Assembly: GCF_031877795.1 (NCBI RefSeq)
Contig: NC_133938.1
Span: 11,936,920 to 12,000,919, forward strand
Source of the DNA: Strix aluco
Lineage: Eukaryota > Chordata > Aves > Strigiformes > Strigidae
Length of the DNA: 64,000 nucleotides
Direction: 5' to 3'
Shown: piece by piece, positions 34,900 through 48,119 of the stretch
Layout of the letters: every line of letters begins with the position of its first letter
How positions within the stretch are numbered: the stretch's first letter is position 1
Translations under genes and position numbers: made by a program
The notes under the pieces: generated by a model
Told to the model about the DNA's origin: nothing
Databases searched by the model: none
What the model saw: only the letters and a program-made list of their open reading frames with translations

Positions 34900-37800
34900 C
34901 AGAGCCAGAGAGCAAATTAGGGACTTCACACTCCCAGTGTTATTCCAACTGCAGCAGGCACGCACGGCACGCACGTTGCTATTTTAATGTTTCCTGGATG
35001 CACGTCGCAGCTCTGCACGAACCCTCCCGCACACACGCTCCACCTCGGCCGCAGGCGACTCCGGCCCCAGGATTGTCCTGAGCAAAAACTGTCAGGTGTA
35101 GGAAATGGAAGAGGCAGTTTTAGATGGGGGCTTAGATGAAACACTTCTCATTTTTCTGGTGAAGTACACCAGCGATTGATCCGAGAGACTTATTTAGTTC
35201 ACCCGGGGGGAACTGTTTTGTGTTTTTCTCCAACTGCTAAATAATTTCAGGTGGTTCTTAAAAATAGAGTATGGGCAGCATTTTTTGGCTCTTATCTAAC
35301 TCTGTACTGGCATTCTCAAAATATGACCGTGCTATACAACATACATCAAAAAAATAAGCCCTCTCCATCAGCATCATCAACCACTTGGGCTATATCTATG
35401 TGTGTGTGTGTGAGAGTAAGAGGGATTATGTGCTTATGTCATCCAACAACTTCTGTGTAAGCAGTGACTCATCACTAAGATATACAGTTTTGCCTGTTAC
35501 TCCTTGGTACTCTGCGGGATCTCTGAATGCGCCAACCCCTGTAAAAGTGTCCACAGGCACAGTAAAAAACTAAAAAACATGGCCCCAGGCCTCAACTGAG
35601 TGCACTGCGCAGACCATAACAGTTGGCTTCTCCGCTGGGCTGAAGCTCAGCCATCCTTTCTACAACATTTCAGAGACAGATCTTACGCAGTCAGATTGCT
35701 TGCATGCCTTGTGAATGGTAAAATCTTTGGAAACAGTAGTAAATGTAGCCAAAAAAAAAAAAAGGCTTTCTCATTTTCGCACTTAAATCTCAAAATAAGA
35801 TGACGTGGCATTTTATTTTGAAAGCACCTGGGTGAAGGAGCCTCATGTACTTTCTTTCCATAACCATCACTAGGTCTGTTCCCTGCGCTGACCTGCTGCT
35901 CAGCCATACAGAGGCTGATGATACTCAACAAAAAGAGCATGCTTCCTCTTCAAGGCATCTGCTCCACTGCTGCTTTCCTGCGCACCCTGTGCAGGAACGA
36001 GGAGGCTGGCAGGGCAGGCAGCAAGCGCTGCCTTCTTCCATGGATCAGCTGTAGCACGACGGTAAACATGGGCTCAGATTCCTGAGGTCCTTTTCTGCTT
36101 GGTGTAAAAACTGGCATTTAGATATTCCAGGTAAAAATGTCTCACAATTGTGAGCAGACATTATTTTGCATATATTCTGATCATTAATAACATCTTGCAG
36201 TTACCCCTTGATTAACCAAAGTTATGTTTTTTGGGGGTTGGGCATTTCTAACACCTCCTCGGAAATAGCTGCCCCCCCAGGCTGCACATACAGATGTGCC
36301 CCAACACATGAGTCCTGCTGGTTTGTGTGGGGATGCTGAATTAATTGGCACCACACGCATTTCCAAGGCACTCATCCTGCAGCATGCTCGACACAGGCAG
36401 GACCAACCAGCTGAGGACTTCGATAAATATTCTGTAGGTCTGTATAGATGAGCCAGATTTTAAATAACATCAGAGTTTTGACACACTTCAGGAAGCCACA
36501 TTAAAAACCAGCCCTTATCTCCCAGGGATCTTGGGGAAAACATTCAGCCTGTGAACTGGCACAGCCCAATTCTGCTCCAGCTTCACAGTCACAATTACAC
36601 AATTCTGGTTAAAAAAGTGCTCTTATTATAAAGCTGTGTTTTCAGTACTTAAATCATGAAATATGATCCCTCAGATTTAAACTTCTTTCTTTTGTTCTCA
36701 GTCAAAAAGCAATTTATTTATTTATTTTTACCTTTTCAGTTCCTTAGTATGGAAAAAGAGATCTGAATCCTGCACCGGTGTCCAATTTATGCTAGCTGAG
36801 AATCAAGCTCCGTGTTTTGAGGCTTGAAAAAAAATTATGCAGCTTTATTTAACTTTATGTTACTGCACTGTTACACAAGAACTTAATACAGTTTGGATTC
36901 AGGGAACAAGTCTGGCATTTAGCTAGCTTCCGTGAGCAATGTCTTCAGAGGAAAACAAGAAGATACACTCAAGTTATTTATATTTGTAATTACCATTAAT
37001 CTGTATTACTAATGAGGGTTTTGATCCTGAAAATGGATCCATAAACATGGACTCCTGCACCACTATGGAGCTGTGATATGCACAGAGGCCCATAGGAAAA
37101 ATTTCCACCGAAATATATTCTACACTGATAATTTGGACCCTAAAATAACTTTGAACATCTGATTTAACTTCATGTGTATTGCTCATCTCTAAGACTAATA
37201 GGGGACACCTCAATTTCTTTTTTTTTTTTTTCACTTAATAGTAAAACAAAATTTGAGATTGTTATGGGCTATCACAGTGCTGTACCTTCTCATTGCAAAT
37301 GCTGTTCTAAATACTGAAGTCTAAATTAAATTAATATATACAATCCTCAACCTACAGAGTTGATTAGATGCACTTAACTTTATGCATACAGATTTCAATA
37401 GGATTACCAATAATACATAAAGTCAAGGGTATGTGTAAATTCCACCAAGAATAGTGCCTCTGACTATAAACCTGCTGGATTCTTACAATACCAACATATA
37501 ATTCTTAAAACAAGAGACCCTTCACTCATCATTATGTCCCCTCACTGCTATCTTATAAAATAAGAGTGAGAAATATGATAAATTATAGCAGCAACTGCAG
37601 AAGGCAGGGGGCAAAACTGTATCGCCCACGTACCAGCAGCACATTGGGGTGCCATCACAGTGCGCTGCATTTAACTGCCCTGCTGGGATGCTGTGGGTCC
37701 CCTGAAAAGTGACGCTCAGAGAAAGTGCCAAAATTCTGCGGGTATGGAAAAAACATCCTGGAGTCACTGGCACCGCCACCTCCGCTAGACCCAGGCCATC

Positions 37801-39130
37801 CCTTGCATCCTTTCATCTGCAGTATGGGTCGAGGAGGGGAAACCGGCAAAATAATGAATTAATTAAATAAGACTAAACTTTTTATCGCAATTAGGCTCCA
37901 ACACAGCTGTCGCTTCCAGCGAGGTGTGGGTGGCTGGCGTGTGTAATCTCCATGCCCTCTGCTGGCTACAGCCAGTGTGTCTCAGCAGCGTGCCACCACC
38001 ACCCTGCCCTCCCGCCTGCGAGGAGGGCCACTCGTCCCCTCCTGGGAGAGATGCTGGGAAGTGCTGCCGGTGATGGTAGTCCCCACTGCCCAAATGTTTT
38101 GGTTGCCTGGTTTTATCAGAGATGTGGCCCTGGTTTAAGCATCAATAAGCTGGTGGCCACACTCCAGGAGGACAGGATCTTGAAGCCTCTGCAGTCAGCC
38201 ATGTCTCACTCTCTGATGCTGTTAGCAAGGACATCTGAGATGAAGACTGACCTATGAGTTTGGGAGTATTGTGGTCTGAGCATCTGATCTGGGCTTCACT
38301 CTAGTGATTGGGGTAAGGATTGTCCCATAGCTCAGAAGAGTTAATATGGAATCTCTTCATCTTCTGAGTCATCTGTGACTGCCCTCTACCAGTCCTCTCT
38401 CTCTTGCAGAGGAAGAATCTGGCAGAGGCAGGGTTGAAATCATACTATCTGCCAGAATTTTGAAATTTAGAGCTAGCTTACACTCAGTGACTAGTCCTCC
38501 CAGAATGAGAAAACAGTCCTTTAAATGACTTGTTGACTCATAGGACTGGTAGTGAGAAAATTTCCTTCAGCCTAGTAAAATTTTCTATGGCTGACAGATA
38601 CGCACGTCCCTTTTTCACCATCACCATCACTATCACCTAGACCTCTTCCAAAATCTGCTGAGTAACACAGGAGAGCAAGGAGAACCTCCTGGTTCTGCTT
38701 CTCAGGGCATGCTGCAAGATGTCACTTTACTTTTAAATCCTTCTCATCACCAAATCTCGACAGCAAGGTGGAGACCATGCCCAGGATTTCAGAAATGAGT
38801 GATAGGTGTTCTTTATAAGCCATTGTCTTGTGGTACTATTTCCTGTATGACCTTCCCCTTGAAAAATTCTTTCTCCAAAAAGGAGGCTGCAGACTGGGTG
38901 GCAGAGCCTGAGAAGTAACTGTATCACCTGTTTCAGGAACACTGTTCACAAGTGAACAGCCATATTACCATTTCCAGAGCTGAGGCCCGACCCAGATGCT
39001 TAGGATAAGATGTCCAGAGCCCTAAATGAGGCAATTCTAGGACTTTCTGCTCCTGAGGACAGTTCTCTCCAAAACTCTGTTAGCCAAAGTTGTGTGATTT
39101 AAGCACATGCAACATGCAACATCTTTTCCT
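34900..39130. other. intergenic sequence upstream of RNF220
   Basis: AT-rich unique DNA with a short GT run at 35399-35413 and A/T runs (35749-35763, 37217-37231). No protein-like frame, element or RNA gene recognised. Confidence 0.5.
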
Positions 39131-39139
39131 AGTGTTTAT

Positions 39140-39320
39140 TCCTAACATTTGCTGTTACAGCACTGGATACTTGTTTTCTGTACAAGCATCCCCTCTTTTT
39201 TCAGGGCTTTTTTGAATCCCTCTCTGAGCAATATCCTGTTGCTATGAGTTCCACAGGCTAATGGTGTGGAAAAATATTTCCCTGTGACAAGAGTTACACC
39301 TGTCCAACCCCCCTTCTGTG
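39140..39320. mobile_element. old CR1/L3-like LINE fragment
   Basis: TTTTTTGAATCCCT, then GAGTTCCACAGGCTAATG, then GTGTGGAAAAATATTTCCCT resemble a diverged amniote CR1/L3 passage I recall as 'gagttccacagtttgactatg ... gtgtgaaaaagtatttcct'. From memory only. Confidence 0.35.
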
Positions 39321-39329
39321 CACCATCCA

Positions 39330-41988
39330 TCATGCTGACAGCATAGGTAACTTGCCCGGGATCATGTCAAAGCGTGAAATAGCTATAAAGGCAAAGCATA
39401 TGTGTTTGTCATTTTTGTCATTAATGGGATCAAGTAAAACTGAGGCAAAGCTATTGAACTGTGCCTTGGAAGCCAGGGGAAGCTGGAGCCATGTCCAAGA
39501 GCATCTTGGAGCAGTGGCTCCTGCTTTGGCCCACGGAAAGTGCACGGGGTGAGCAATGCTTTGCTCTTCTTATTTATTTTTTTGTGTTTGCTGTGACTGC
39601 ACCTCAGGGAGCATGTTGGCTTTGCTTTCAGGGCCCAAACAGGCTGCACAGCCTAGTGCAGGCGCAGCACTACCTCCACAGCCTGGAGGGACACTAGGCT
39701 GCACCTATCTGAGACATGGGGCTCCTCAGTTCAACGGGGAACCCCAGTTCAGCAGGACCTGGAAACAACCTCCACCTTCCCTTTTAGCCAGGCAAGTAAA
39801 CCTGAGCAGGACAGATCTAGTGAGCTTTTAAGGCAGCTCTCTGGTGTGATTAGTTAGAGCCTAACATGAGATAAAATCAATTGGAAACTTGTGTGAGTTA
39901 GGACTGCTCTCATCAGTCAGAGTTTGCAGCAGCCAAGTGCAGCATGATTGTTATTAATATCTGCTACAGATATATAAGCTGAAATGGGGCTTTACAGTAA
40001 AAAGAAAGACAAGTTGCTCTTTCCCAAGAACATACAGGTTGCAGATCTAATTCAGAGCCATGCTGAGCATCCCGCACATCTATAGTAATAGGAACTGTCT
40101 GTTCTTAGGAGAAAATACACTGGTGCCTCATATGCATGTGCATTTTCTCATGGTACTATATAACATAGAGGGACGCTGTTTAGGAGTTCAAAGTGCTGAG
40201 TGTTATGATGTTTGTGGTCCAGCCCAGGAACTGCATTAGATATTAGCCAGCTCACACGCCATAGGTGACTTAAGACAAGCCTATGCTTTGTACTTGCCTT
40301 CTTTCAAAGGAAAATGCTTTGTGCCAATGCAGTTAGTCCTGCGTAAGGCTGGACCTCAGCATCAGCTGTAGTGCTCACTACTGTGACTGCTGTGATAATT
40401 CCCATGCTGTGATACGAATGGGATTGCACCATAAACCCACACACCTTAGCCGCACTGATGGCCAAGCCTACATAATAGCCCAATGCATTGGTGCTAATGA
40501 TCCAGTGTTTATGGTGGCCCACAGCACCGTTGTCATGCCAACCAGATGGTATTCCTCCCTAGAAAAAATAATAATAACCAAATAAATAAATACTTTCTTT
40601 CTCTAGACTGATCTGTCTGTTTAATAGGAGTTGGAGGTTAAATCTGAAGGGGGAAAAATCTAGGTTGAAATAACACACCAGCCTCTGTTCAGATGAGAGC
40701 AGAGTGAAATGTCTTTCACCCTCTACTTCCCCTCTGCTCTTCGCAGAAGACTGTGTGCAAAACCTCCGCTCCAGTGAAGTAAACCCCTCTTGCAGCCTCA
40801 TCAGTCCCTCCCTGGGGATTTGGGTCAGGCCAAGGACTTCCATGCTGAACCCCCCCTATCCTGGTCCTACAGCAGCGTGGCCCCAGCAGAATCATGGCCA
40901 CAGGGAAAGTTTGTCCCTATTGCTGCCACTGCACGGGAGTGCCCAGCAGCCTGCCCAGGCTGCTTTCCGCTCTGCTCCAGCACATCTGGCAGAGATTTCA
41001 GACTCTGACATACCCATCAGGGTACTCGCATGAGGGAGGGTGCCACTACAGACCCAACCGAGCCTCGCTCCTCCTTGGGATCCTCCCTTCCCTTTTTGAG
41101 AGGGGAATGTGCTCCAGAGCTCCAGCTCTTCCTTAGCTCAGTCACTGAATCTGGCTTCAGAGACCATTTTCACAATCTCTACTTACAACTTTGGAAAATT
41201 TTTGGTTTCATACTGAGATACACTCCTGCTGCTGATTTCCAGGACTTTGTGACTGGTTCTCACTATTTCCCTCCTGGGAAATTACCCATCTTCCTCTGAG
41301 AAACACATGTCTTCTTTCTACCAGCCTTTTTCACGAGTCACTTCTCACCTGCATTTCCCATTCCTTTTTCTTGCTCCTCTCTTGTCCTTTAATCCAGCGC
41401 ACATTACTCTAGCAGTAAATTATTTAAAGCAGGCAAATACGTGCAACAAGCTAGCTTTCTGTCAGACACGAGCCTGTTCAGAAACTGATACACTCAAAAT
41501 TTCTTTATCTTGTCCCAGCTTTATCTTTAGATAGCATTTTCTGCCATCCAGTGCCAATGCTCCATATCCCATCATCCAGTCCCAGTGCCCCACATCTCAC
41601 AACCCTTCAGATGCCTGCCTTGATTGTTGGAGGAACATCTCACTGCATCTGCAGTTTTCCTGTGGACCTCAACCCCACCAAGGGATCAATAAGGCAGAAT
41701 TTACTGGAAATCACAAAATTATTCAGATAAGAAGAATAGCTTGTATCTTAACAGCAAATAAAAACAATAAACCTTGGAAGGGGCATAAACCCTTATGCTA
41801 CAGGTTGCACCAGTAGCTGACTTGAGGGGGAAACTGGCCCAGGGAATAGCTTGTCCTGCCAGTGTAGTCTCCCCTTGCAAGGTTTCTTGCATGCCTGCTG
41901 TGCCTTCTGGCAGTGCCCCTACCAGCAGGGGCAAGACATGGAGTAGGCGAGCTCTAGGTCGGATCCATCTCCAAACTCCTGTGGTTTT
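39330..41988. other. intergenic sequence, nothing recognised
   Basis: Unique sequence with an (AATA)n-like patch at 40561-40592. Overlapping frames of 70-109 codons at 40.7-41.3 kb are open in more than one frame and have no motif. Confidence 0.5.
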
Positions 41989-41993
41989 GACTC

Positions 41994-42608
41994 TGTCCTG
42001 GTTTCAGCTGGCATAGAGCTAATTTTTTCCTCTTAGTAGCTAGAATAATGCTCTGTTTTCAATTCAGTATGGGATTTGGTATGAGAATAATGCTGATAAT
42101 ATACTGATGGGGTTTTTTTAGTTGTTGCTAAGAAATCAAGGAATTTTCAACTTCCCATGTCCTGCTAGTGCACAGGTACACAAGAAGCTGGGAAGAAGCA
42201 TAGCCAGGGCAACAGACCCAAACTGGCCAATGCAATATTCCATATCATGCAACATCATGCTCACTATACAGATGAGGGCTGACTGGGAAGCTCAGTCTCA
42301 TTTCCAGGACTGTGGTTTCAGGAAATTCTCTTCTCTGGGATCACTAGCCAGGAACAGGTTGGACATTGGTCAGCAGGTGGTGAATAATCACATTATGCAT
42401 TATTCATTTGTATTTTCTATCATTGCTATTATTATTATCATAGTTATTATTTTAATTCTACTTTATTTCAATTATTAAATTGTTTTTATCTCAACCTACA
42501 AGTCTCCTTACCTTTACCCCTCCAATTCTCTTCCCCGTTTCCTGGGGTGGGGAGGGTGAGCGAGCAGCTGCATGGTGTTTGAATGCCGGCTGGGTTTAAA
42601 CCACGACA
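41994..42608 (+). mobile_element. solo LTR 1 of an avian endogenous retrovirus, 615 bp
   Basis: The element begins TGTCCTGGTTTCAGCTGG and ends TAAACCACGACA, with TG...CA ends, and is flanked by a perfect 5-bp target duplication GACTC (41989-41993 and 42609-42613). An ATTAAA poly(A) signal near 42474 sets the plus orientation. Its wording, including AGTTGTTGCTAAG, AAGAAGCTGGGA and CCAAACTGGCCAA, matches an LTR I recall as common in neoavian genomes. A 5-bp duplication fits an ERVL-type element. No internal retroviral sequence adjoins it, so the provirus was lost by LTR-LTR recombination. It carries scattered differences from the remembered consensus, so it is not recent. Confidence 0.88.
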
Positions 42609-42613
42609 GACTC

Positions 42614-45600
42614 TAGTCAAAATTGAAGGGAATGAGGGATACTCAGGATTCAAAAATTCAATGACAACACCCCAAATTAGGCACTTCAGAGTTGAGAACC
42701 ATCACCTGCACACACCATCTCACCCACTTTCCTTTGTTAGCACTGAGACAGTGAGTTACCTAAGGCAGACATACCAATTCCCACGTGCCTGCAATGCATC
42801 ATGCATAGCTAGTGATATCCTTCTATCAGCCCATCAAGCCACCTACACACAGCATTCTTCTCCCTCCCTTGAGGCTGTGCCAGTGAGAAACAATTGTAGG
42901 GTTTGACCAAGAGATGTTAAATAGACCTGACAATCTGTGTGCTCTTGTAGGAAATCTTGAGCTTCAGTAGCATCTGGGTCTTTCTCCCATTGATGTTCTT
43001 GAAGCTGAGTCAGGTTTGAATTGTCCTGGAAATGTTCAGAGTCTCTCTCTTATGTCTTCAGAATGTGTGGGTAGTTGACCCTGTTGAGTAATGTCATCTC
43101 ATTAGACAGAAACACATGTCCATTGAGATAAGGATGAGGTGCCTTCCATCAGGAGCAAGAGGTTTGAAATCAGATCTCAGCTGGTCTTTCTCTTACATGT
43201 TCAATTGGTGTGACACACACACCCCTCCCCTGAAATCCTGCAGGGATATATTTCAGTGGGCTAATTATAAATTCCCTCTGTCTTGCATTAGCTGGATACA
43301 GCATGCCTGGTGGCATGAACCTCCCCTCCTTCATTCGTGTTGTGCACCTCTCTTGCTGCAGGCAAAAGTAATTTCCCCAGCCTGGAAATGTGATTTAATT
43401 TGACCTTGTTCACACAGGTTCTGCATCTTTTACGTTCCCACCCCCAATGATAAAACAGGATCAGAGGAAATTGCTATGATTCACAGTGATGCTCTGTCTC
43501 AGCCTCCAATGCTTCTCATTCCTTCCTCTCCCCCCATCCCCTGCTCTGCCTACCCACCACAGCTGTTTTCCTTGCAGGGTACTTTTGACTGTAGGTGAAG
43601 GATGTAAGACGGATGTGAAGATGTGAAACCACATGCTTGTGTCATATCTCCACTGCCAGGAGAGGCAAACTGCTGTCTTTCCTCATGAGAGGTTTCAGGA
43701 GAGGAAGAAAAAGAAACAGAGAGTGAGTGTGAAAAGGGAATATTAACAGAAACAAGGGGAGTGCTCTAGCACTCTGTTCCTCAATGGTTTTTGTAGCAGA
43801 GCCTTACCTGAAAGAATCCCCCGTGGTCCCTGCCTGAGGGGATCCAGTCCTTCAGCCCTCCACTGCCCGCCCCAAGACTGCTGTGGGGTGCTCACCTGCA
43901 TCCTCCCACTGCCCAGGGGCTGCTGCCCCCTGACCTTCCCACTTGCTCTTCTTCCAGTGCTGCTGGTGGTGAGAACAAGTTGTCTAACTGAAACACCTTA
44001 GCCTTGGGCTCCCCAATGGTCCCATTTAGAGGACCATCTGTGGAGAACCTTGCACTCTCCTTGCACAAATTCAGAGTATCTTTGTGGGACTCCCTCTTCC
44101 TTGTCCTGTATTTGATCCTCAACAGTAAGACTCAACAGTGAGCTTCTCTAGTGAAGACTGTCTCTTAAGCTGTGCCAGAGGAGTATTTGTAATACAGTTG
44201 CTTCTTTGCAGAATCCCAAAGTATACAAGATGCTTGGAGAGACACACTCTGGCTGTGCATCGTCTGTCTCCACCAGTAAACTCGGGCATGGGAACAGCAA
44301 GCCATTTCACATCAGCTCACAAAAGCCGTAAGCCATGACAGGAAACACTGGCTATCTGTAGCAATAAGCTGCAGAACGCTATGGAAGCATGCTTACAATA
44401 TTTTCCCAGTAATGGGGATGGCATCAATTGTCAGCGAAGCAGACAATCTGGCTGCACGTGTCATTCAGACTTGTTAATGCTCTGCTTCTCATCTGCTGGC
44501 TTTCTCTTTTGTGATGAACTGTTACTAGAGCCTTGGAAAATCTGCTGGGTTCAGTGCCAAATTGTGTGGATCCTTTCCCTCCAAACGCAGAAGATTTTCA
44601 CCTCATTTTAGGTGTGTGGGATTGTTATTCTTTACAGCAAGTTTATGAAAGGGATGAGAAATGTTTGAGATCCCTTAAGAAGAGATCAGAGCTATATTCA
44701 GTATTGCAATAGCTTTATCTATAGAAGGTCATACTTGCTCTTTCTATCTTTACTTCACTTCAGCAGTTCACTTCAAACGGAATACGGTCTAACCAGGTTA
44801 TGTCCAACCCCAGGTTGTATCAGGGTAGCTTGGCCAGACAAGAAGGACCTCAAGTGGTCTCTAAAGGACTAGTAACTGCAAGTGTTGAGCTTTTGCACTG
44901 AGAAGAGAGTGGGAAGGGGCAGGATGGAGGAGGAGAATATGTCCTCTCATCAGTACTCTGTGCTGCTGGGGAACAGCTGCCAGAGCTGGACATCACAGTG
45001 GATAAAGGACAAAGCACTTGCATCAATGTTTTGCCCCTAGTTTGTACAGATTTAGAAAGAGCAGGAGGCTTTTGGCCTGGGGAAGCTGGGTGAGGTGTTC
45101 CAGAGAGTAGACTCCAAGGCCAGAAGGTTCAATTGTGAGCATGGGGTGGGTTGTCTGCATGCTGACGGGCTGAGCAGTGCATCAGTCCAGAGGTCCAGAG
45201 GGTGGAAAGCTTTGTTTGCTCTCCATCAGCTTGACCCTTTCTCTGTTAACCAAAGCAAGATACTTTGTTCCCTGGAGCGCCCAAATGATGACTGGTGCCT
45301 CTCACATGGAGACAAAGGTCCACTTGAAGCAGCCTGGTCTGAAAACCTACCAGTCTGGCTTTAAGAAATGGCAGTAGGAGCTCATTCCTAGTGAACTGGA
45401 TGTTTGCAGAGCGCAGTGCAAGACTGCCTATGACTCAGTGAGATCCAAGCACTGCCCACTGCCTAGTAATATTTTTGTGAGTAAGAGACTCATATGAGCC
45501 ATCCACGGTTTCTAGTCATTTTCCACCACCCCCCCAGGCAGCTTGTGTGAAGCTGAGCAAGACGCTTGCTCTCTCTGGCTGGATCTAAACTCATCTTCTT

Positions 45601-45715
45601 TATTGCACATTTTGGCTCGCTTTCATCCTCTCCTCTTCTATCGCGAGGAGTTTGCCTTCATCCCTCATCTTCCAGCAGGCATGAGCATGCTGATGCTCCC
45701 CTCCATCCTCTCACT
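42614..45715. other. intergenic sequence, nothing recognised
   Basis: Unique DNA without gene-like frames; the longest is 107 codons at 42583-42906 and starts inside the LTR. Confidence 0.5.
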
Positions 45716-45719
45716 GTCT

Positions 45720-45795
45720 CTTGTCTATTTAAACTGTAATGTTTTAGGAGCAGGGACATTAACCCTCATCTGGATTAGCATCACTCTAATGTAAA
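45720..45795 (+). mobile_element. L2/MIR-like 3' tail fragment
   Basis: AAACTGTAATGTTTTAGGAG followed by CAGGGACATTAACCCTCA resembles the 'actgtaagctccttgagggcagggac' tail of old amniote L2/MIR-related elements. A better copy of the same motif is at 61805. Confidence 0.35.
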
Positions 45796-45799
45796 TAAT

Positions 45800-48110
45800 A
45801 TTAGTTACATTATAGATGTTTCCGTAATTAGAGTTCCTATTTCTATAGGCATTTAAACACCTCGTCTCCTCATTTGACAGTTATGTTATTTGATTTGTGT
45901 TCTCCTGATGTGGAGATCGGTACAGAAACCTTTTTATCTCTTCTGATGAACGGGTTTAGACTATGATTGGATTTGATTTTTTTAGAACTGTGTGTAGGGA
46001 GGAGCCCACAGATACCAGGTACGATTTGTGTAAGGTGAGATACTGCCACAGAATTTGAATGGAGTTTAAATAATGTGGGAAGAAGCAGGGTTTTAATCAG
46101 TGGGTTTTTTTCAAGGAGTATGAGGTAAGGACAAACCCTTTCAAAAGCGGGGGAAAAGAAGAGCTGGCCTAGGTGGTGAAGCCTCAGAAGAAAACCCGTC
46201 CTCCCTGCCCCCGTTTGCCTGCCTTTTGAATGGGACACATCAGTATTTGCCAGTACTCTGAGGGAAGCCCACTCATGAAAAGGTTTACCAGAGATGATTT
46301 TATCAGAGAAGCTTGTCTTGGCAGATGGCTGTATGTTTTAAATTTAAACAGAGAGGCATAAATAGTAGAAAAGAAAAGAGGGTAATAAGAAAAATATTAA
46401 ACTGCCCAGTGCAAATCCTTGGGGAACTCCTATTGCAATAACTGACCTCCCATATAGCACCATTTATTTCATACGCTGGCAGCTTTATAGGTGCTTGTAC
46501 AGCTACAGACGAACACCAATTTGCCAGTGCAGTTTGTTTTGATAACTGTTGTTTTCAATAAATCTATATTAAAATCAAAAGGAAAATTAAATAGACCGAA
46601 GTCAGTGGCACTAGAGATAAGGTAGCACATTACTACACTGGCCCCTTCAGCTGGAGGAGCTGTCTCTACCTCCAGCGTGGGTCACAGGTGTGATGAATTT
46701 CAGTGGTCTCAGCTGTGCTTTTTGATGTTAGCCAACATAAGTCACAATATTTGGCGGGGGAAAGGAATTTTGATATTTCAAAGCTCAGCTACTTCAGGGC
46801 TGTAGCAAAAGAGGAGGTCCAGGCGAGGATGCACTGCTCACTCTCACAGGCTGTTTCTCTTGTGTTTCAGAGGACACTTGCAAGCACAGAAGCCAAGGTC
46901 TCCAACCTTTGGACCTGTCTGCACTGTCTTCCAGAACCCCTTAGGCATTCTCACCCCTACATGCCAATCCACACAGCTCGTACCTGCAGACTGAAAGCAG
47001 AAGGAGATGCAGGAGCTGCAACAGGTCCCTAGGCAAGTGGGAAGTCTGTGTCTCAGGCTTGTCTGGACATGGCACATCCTTCTCCTCCCTACCCCTGGCA
47101 GACTAGGTGCCTCTGGTGGCAGAAGGGGAAGTCCTGGTGGAAAAGAGGAAGGAGGGAAGAGAGAATAGAAACTCCAGGGAGAGAGCTGAGAAGAAAGGAA
47201 AGAAGAAAGAAAGGAAGGAAGGAGCGAGCTGGGGGAAATGATGGGAGGAAGAGAGAGGCTGGAAAAGGAAAGAGGGTCTCCAAACACTGGAGAGGAAAGA
47301 CAAAGAGGCAGAAAATAGAATAAACAGAAGGGGAGACGATGGTGAAATTAAAGCAGTGTAGACAGAAGGTATGTGAGAGCAAGGGTCTGACTCTCAGCCC
47401 CTCACACCAGGGAGTAATCCCTTACGTGCCTCCCTCCTGGTGAATTTAGCTGTGCTTTTGAGGTGCATGTTTCTGGAGAGAGAGGCAAGACCTTAAGTCT
47501 GGTGAAAGGAGACGCTTTGGCCAGGCATTGAGAAAATACTCTAAAGACGTGGCCTCTGGATGCTTGGAGCAGCAGTGGCTAGTGTTAGCCAGGTAATTAT
47601 TTAGTTTCTACGGGGCAGTTTAGAGGATTTTTGGATCCAGAAAGCTTTGCATAGAACTGAGCATCACAGTTGAATCCAAATAAATAATGAACATAAGAGA
47701 TTTCATGGTAGAGTGCGTCAATTTTTCTCCAGCAGACCAGTTTTCTACTAGAAAACGCTTATTGGAGTAACTGGAAACACTTCCTAGGATGTATCAACAT
47801 TATCCGAGCTTTTACTGAGAAATTAGCCAAAGTGTTTATATGGTTTTTTTCTCAGCTCCTCCTGATAATATTGTTTTACTCCTGTGTTATACATTTATAT
47901 CCCCTTTGGTTCAAGTGCTCAGCAAAAAACATGGGGTCTCCTGAGCTGAGGGGGAGCCAGGTGCTCTCTGGGTACAATATTTTTCTTTTGCAAAGTTTCG
48001 CTTCCCTGACCACAGCAAGAATCAAACCACCAGTGTTGATGGGCTTGTGCCAGGCCATTTTCCTGCCAGCCACCAGCCCAAGAGCTAGTTCAGGTTTTTT
48101 CAATAGCCAT
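45800..48110. other. intergenic sequence with a purine-rich tract
   Basis: Contains a possible CR1 scrap near 46400-46470 (AATCCTTGGGGAACTCCTAT is CR1-like) and a strong A/G-rich tract at 47126-47340. The 147-codon minus frame over that tract is Ser/Pro/Phe-rich low complexity, not a gene. Confidence 0.45.
47126..47340 (+). repeat. polypurine tract (GGAA/GAAA-rich)
   Basis: About 200 bases almost wholly A and G on the plus strand, including AAAGAAAGGAAGGAAGGA near 47206. Able to form triplex DNA; probably a degenerate GGAA microsatellite. Confidence 0.75.
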
Positions 48111-48119
48111 GTTCCCTGG

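Noticed and set aside
34370..34987. 205-codon plus frame upstream of RNF220
   Set aside because: Begins in the CA microsatellite (Thr-His repeats) and continues in CpG-rich DNA with overlapping open frames; no promoter or motif.
46844..47382. 147-codon minus frame rich in Ser, Pro and Phe
   Set aside because: It is the complement of a polypurine tract, so low complexity explains the open frame.
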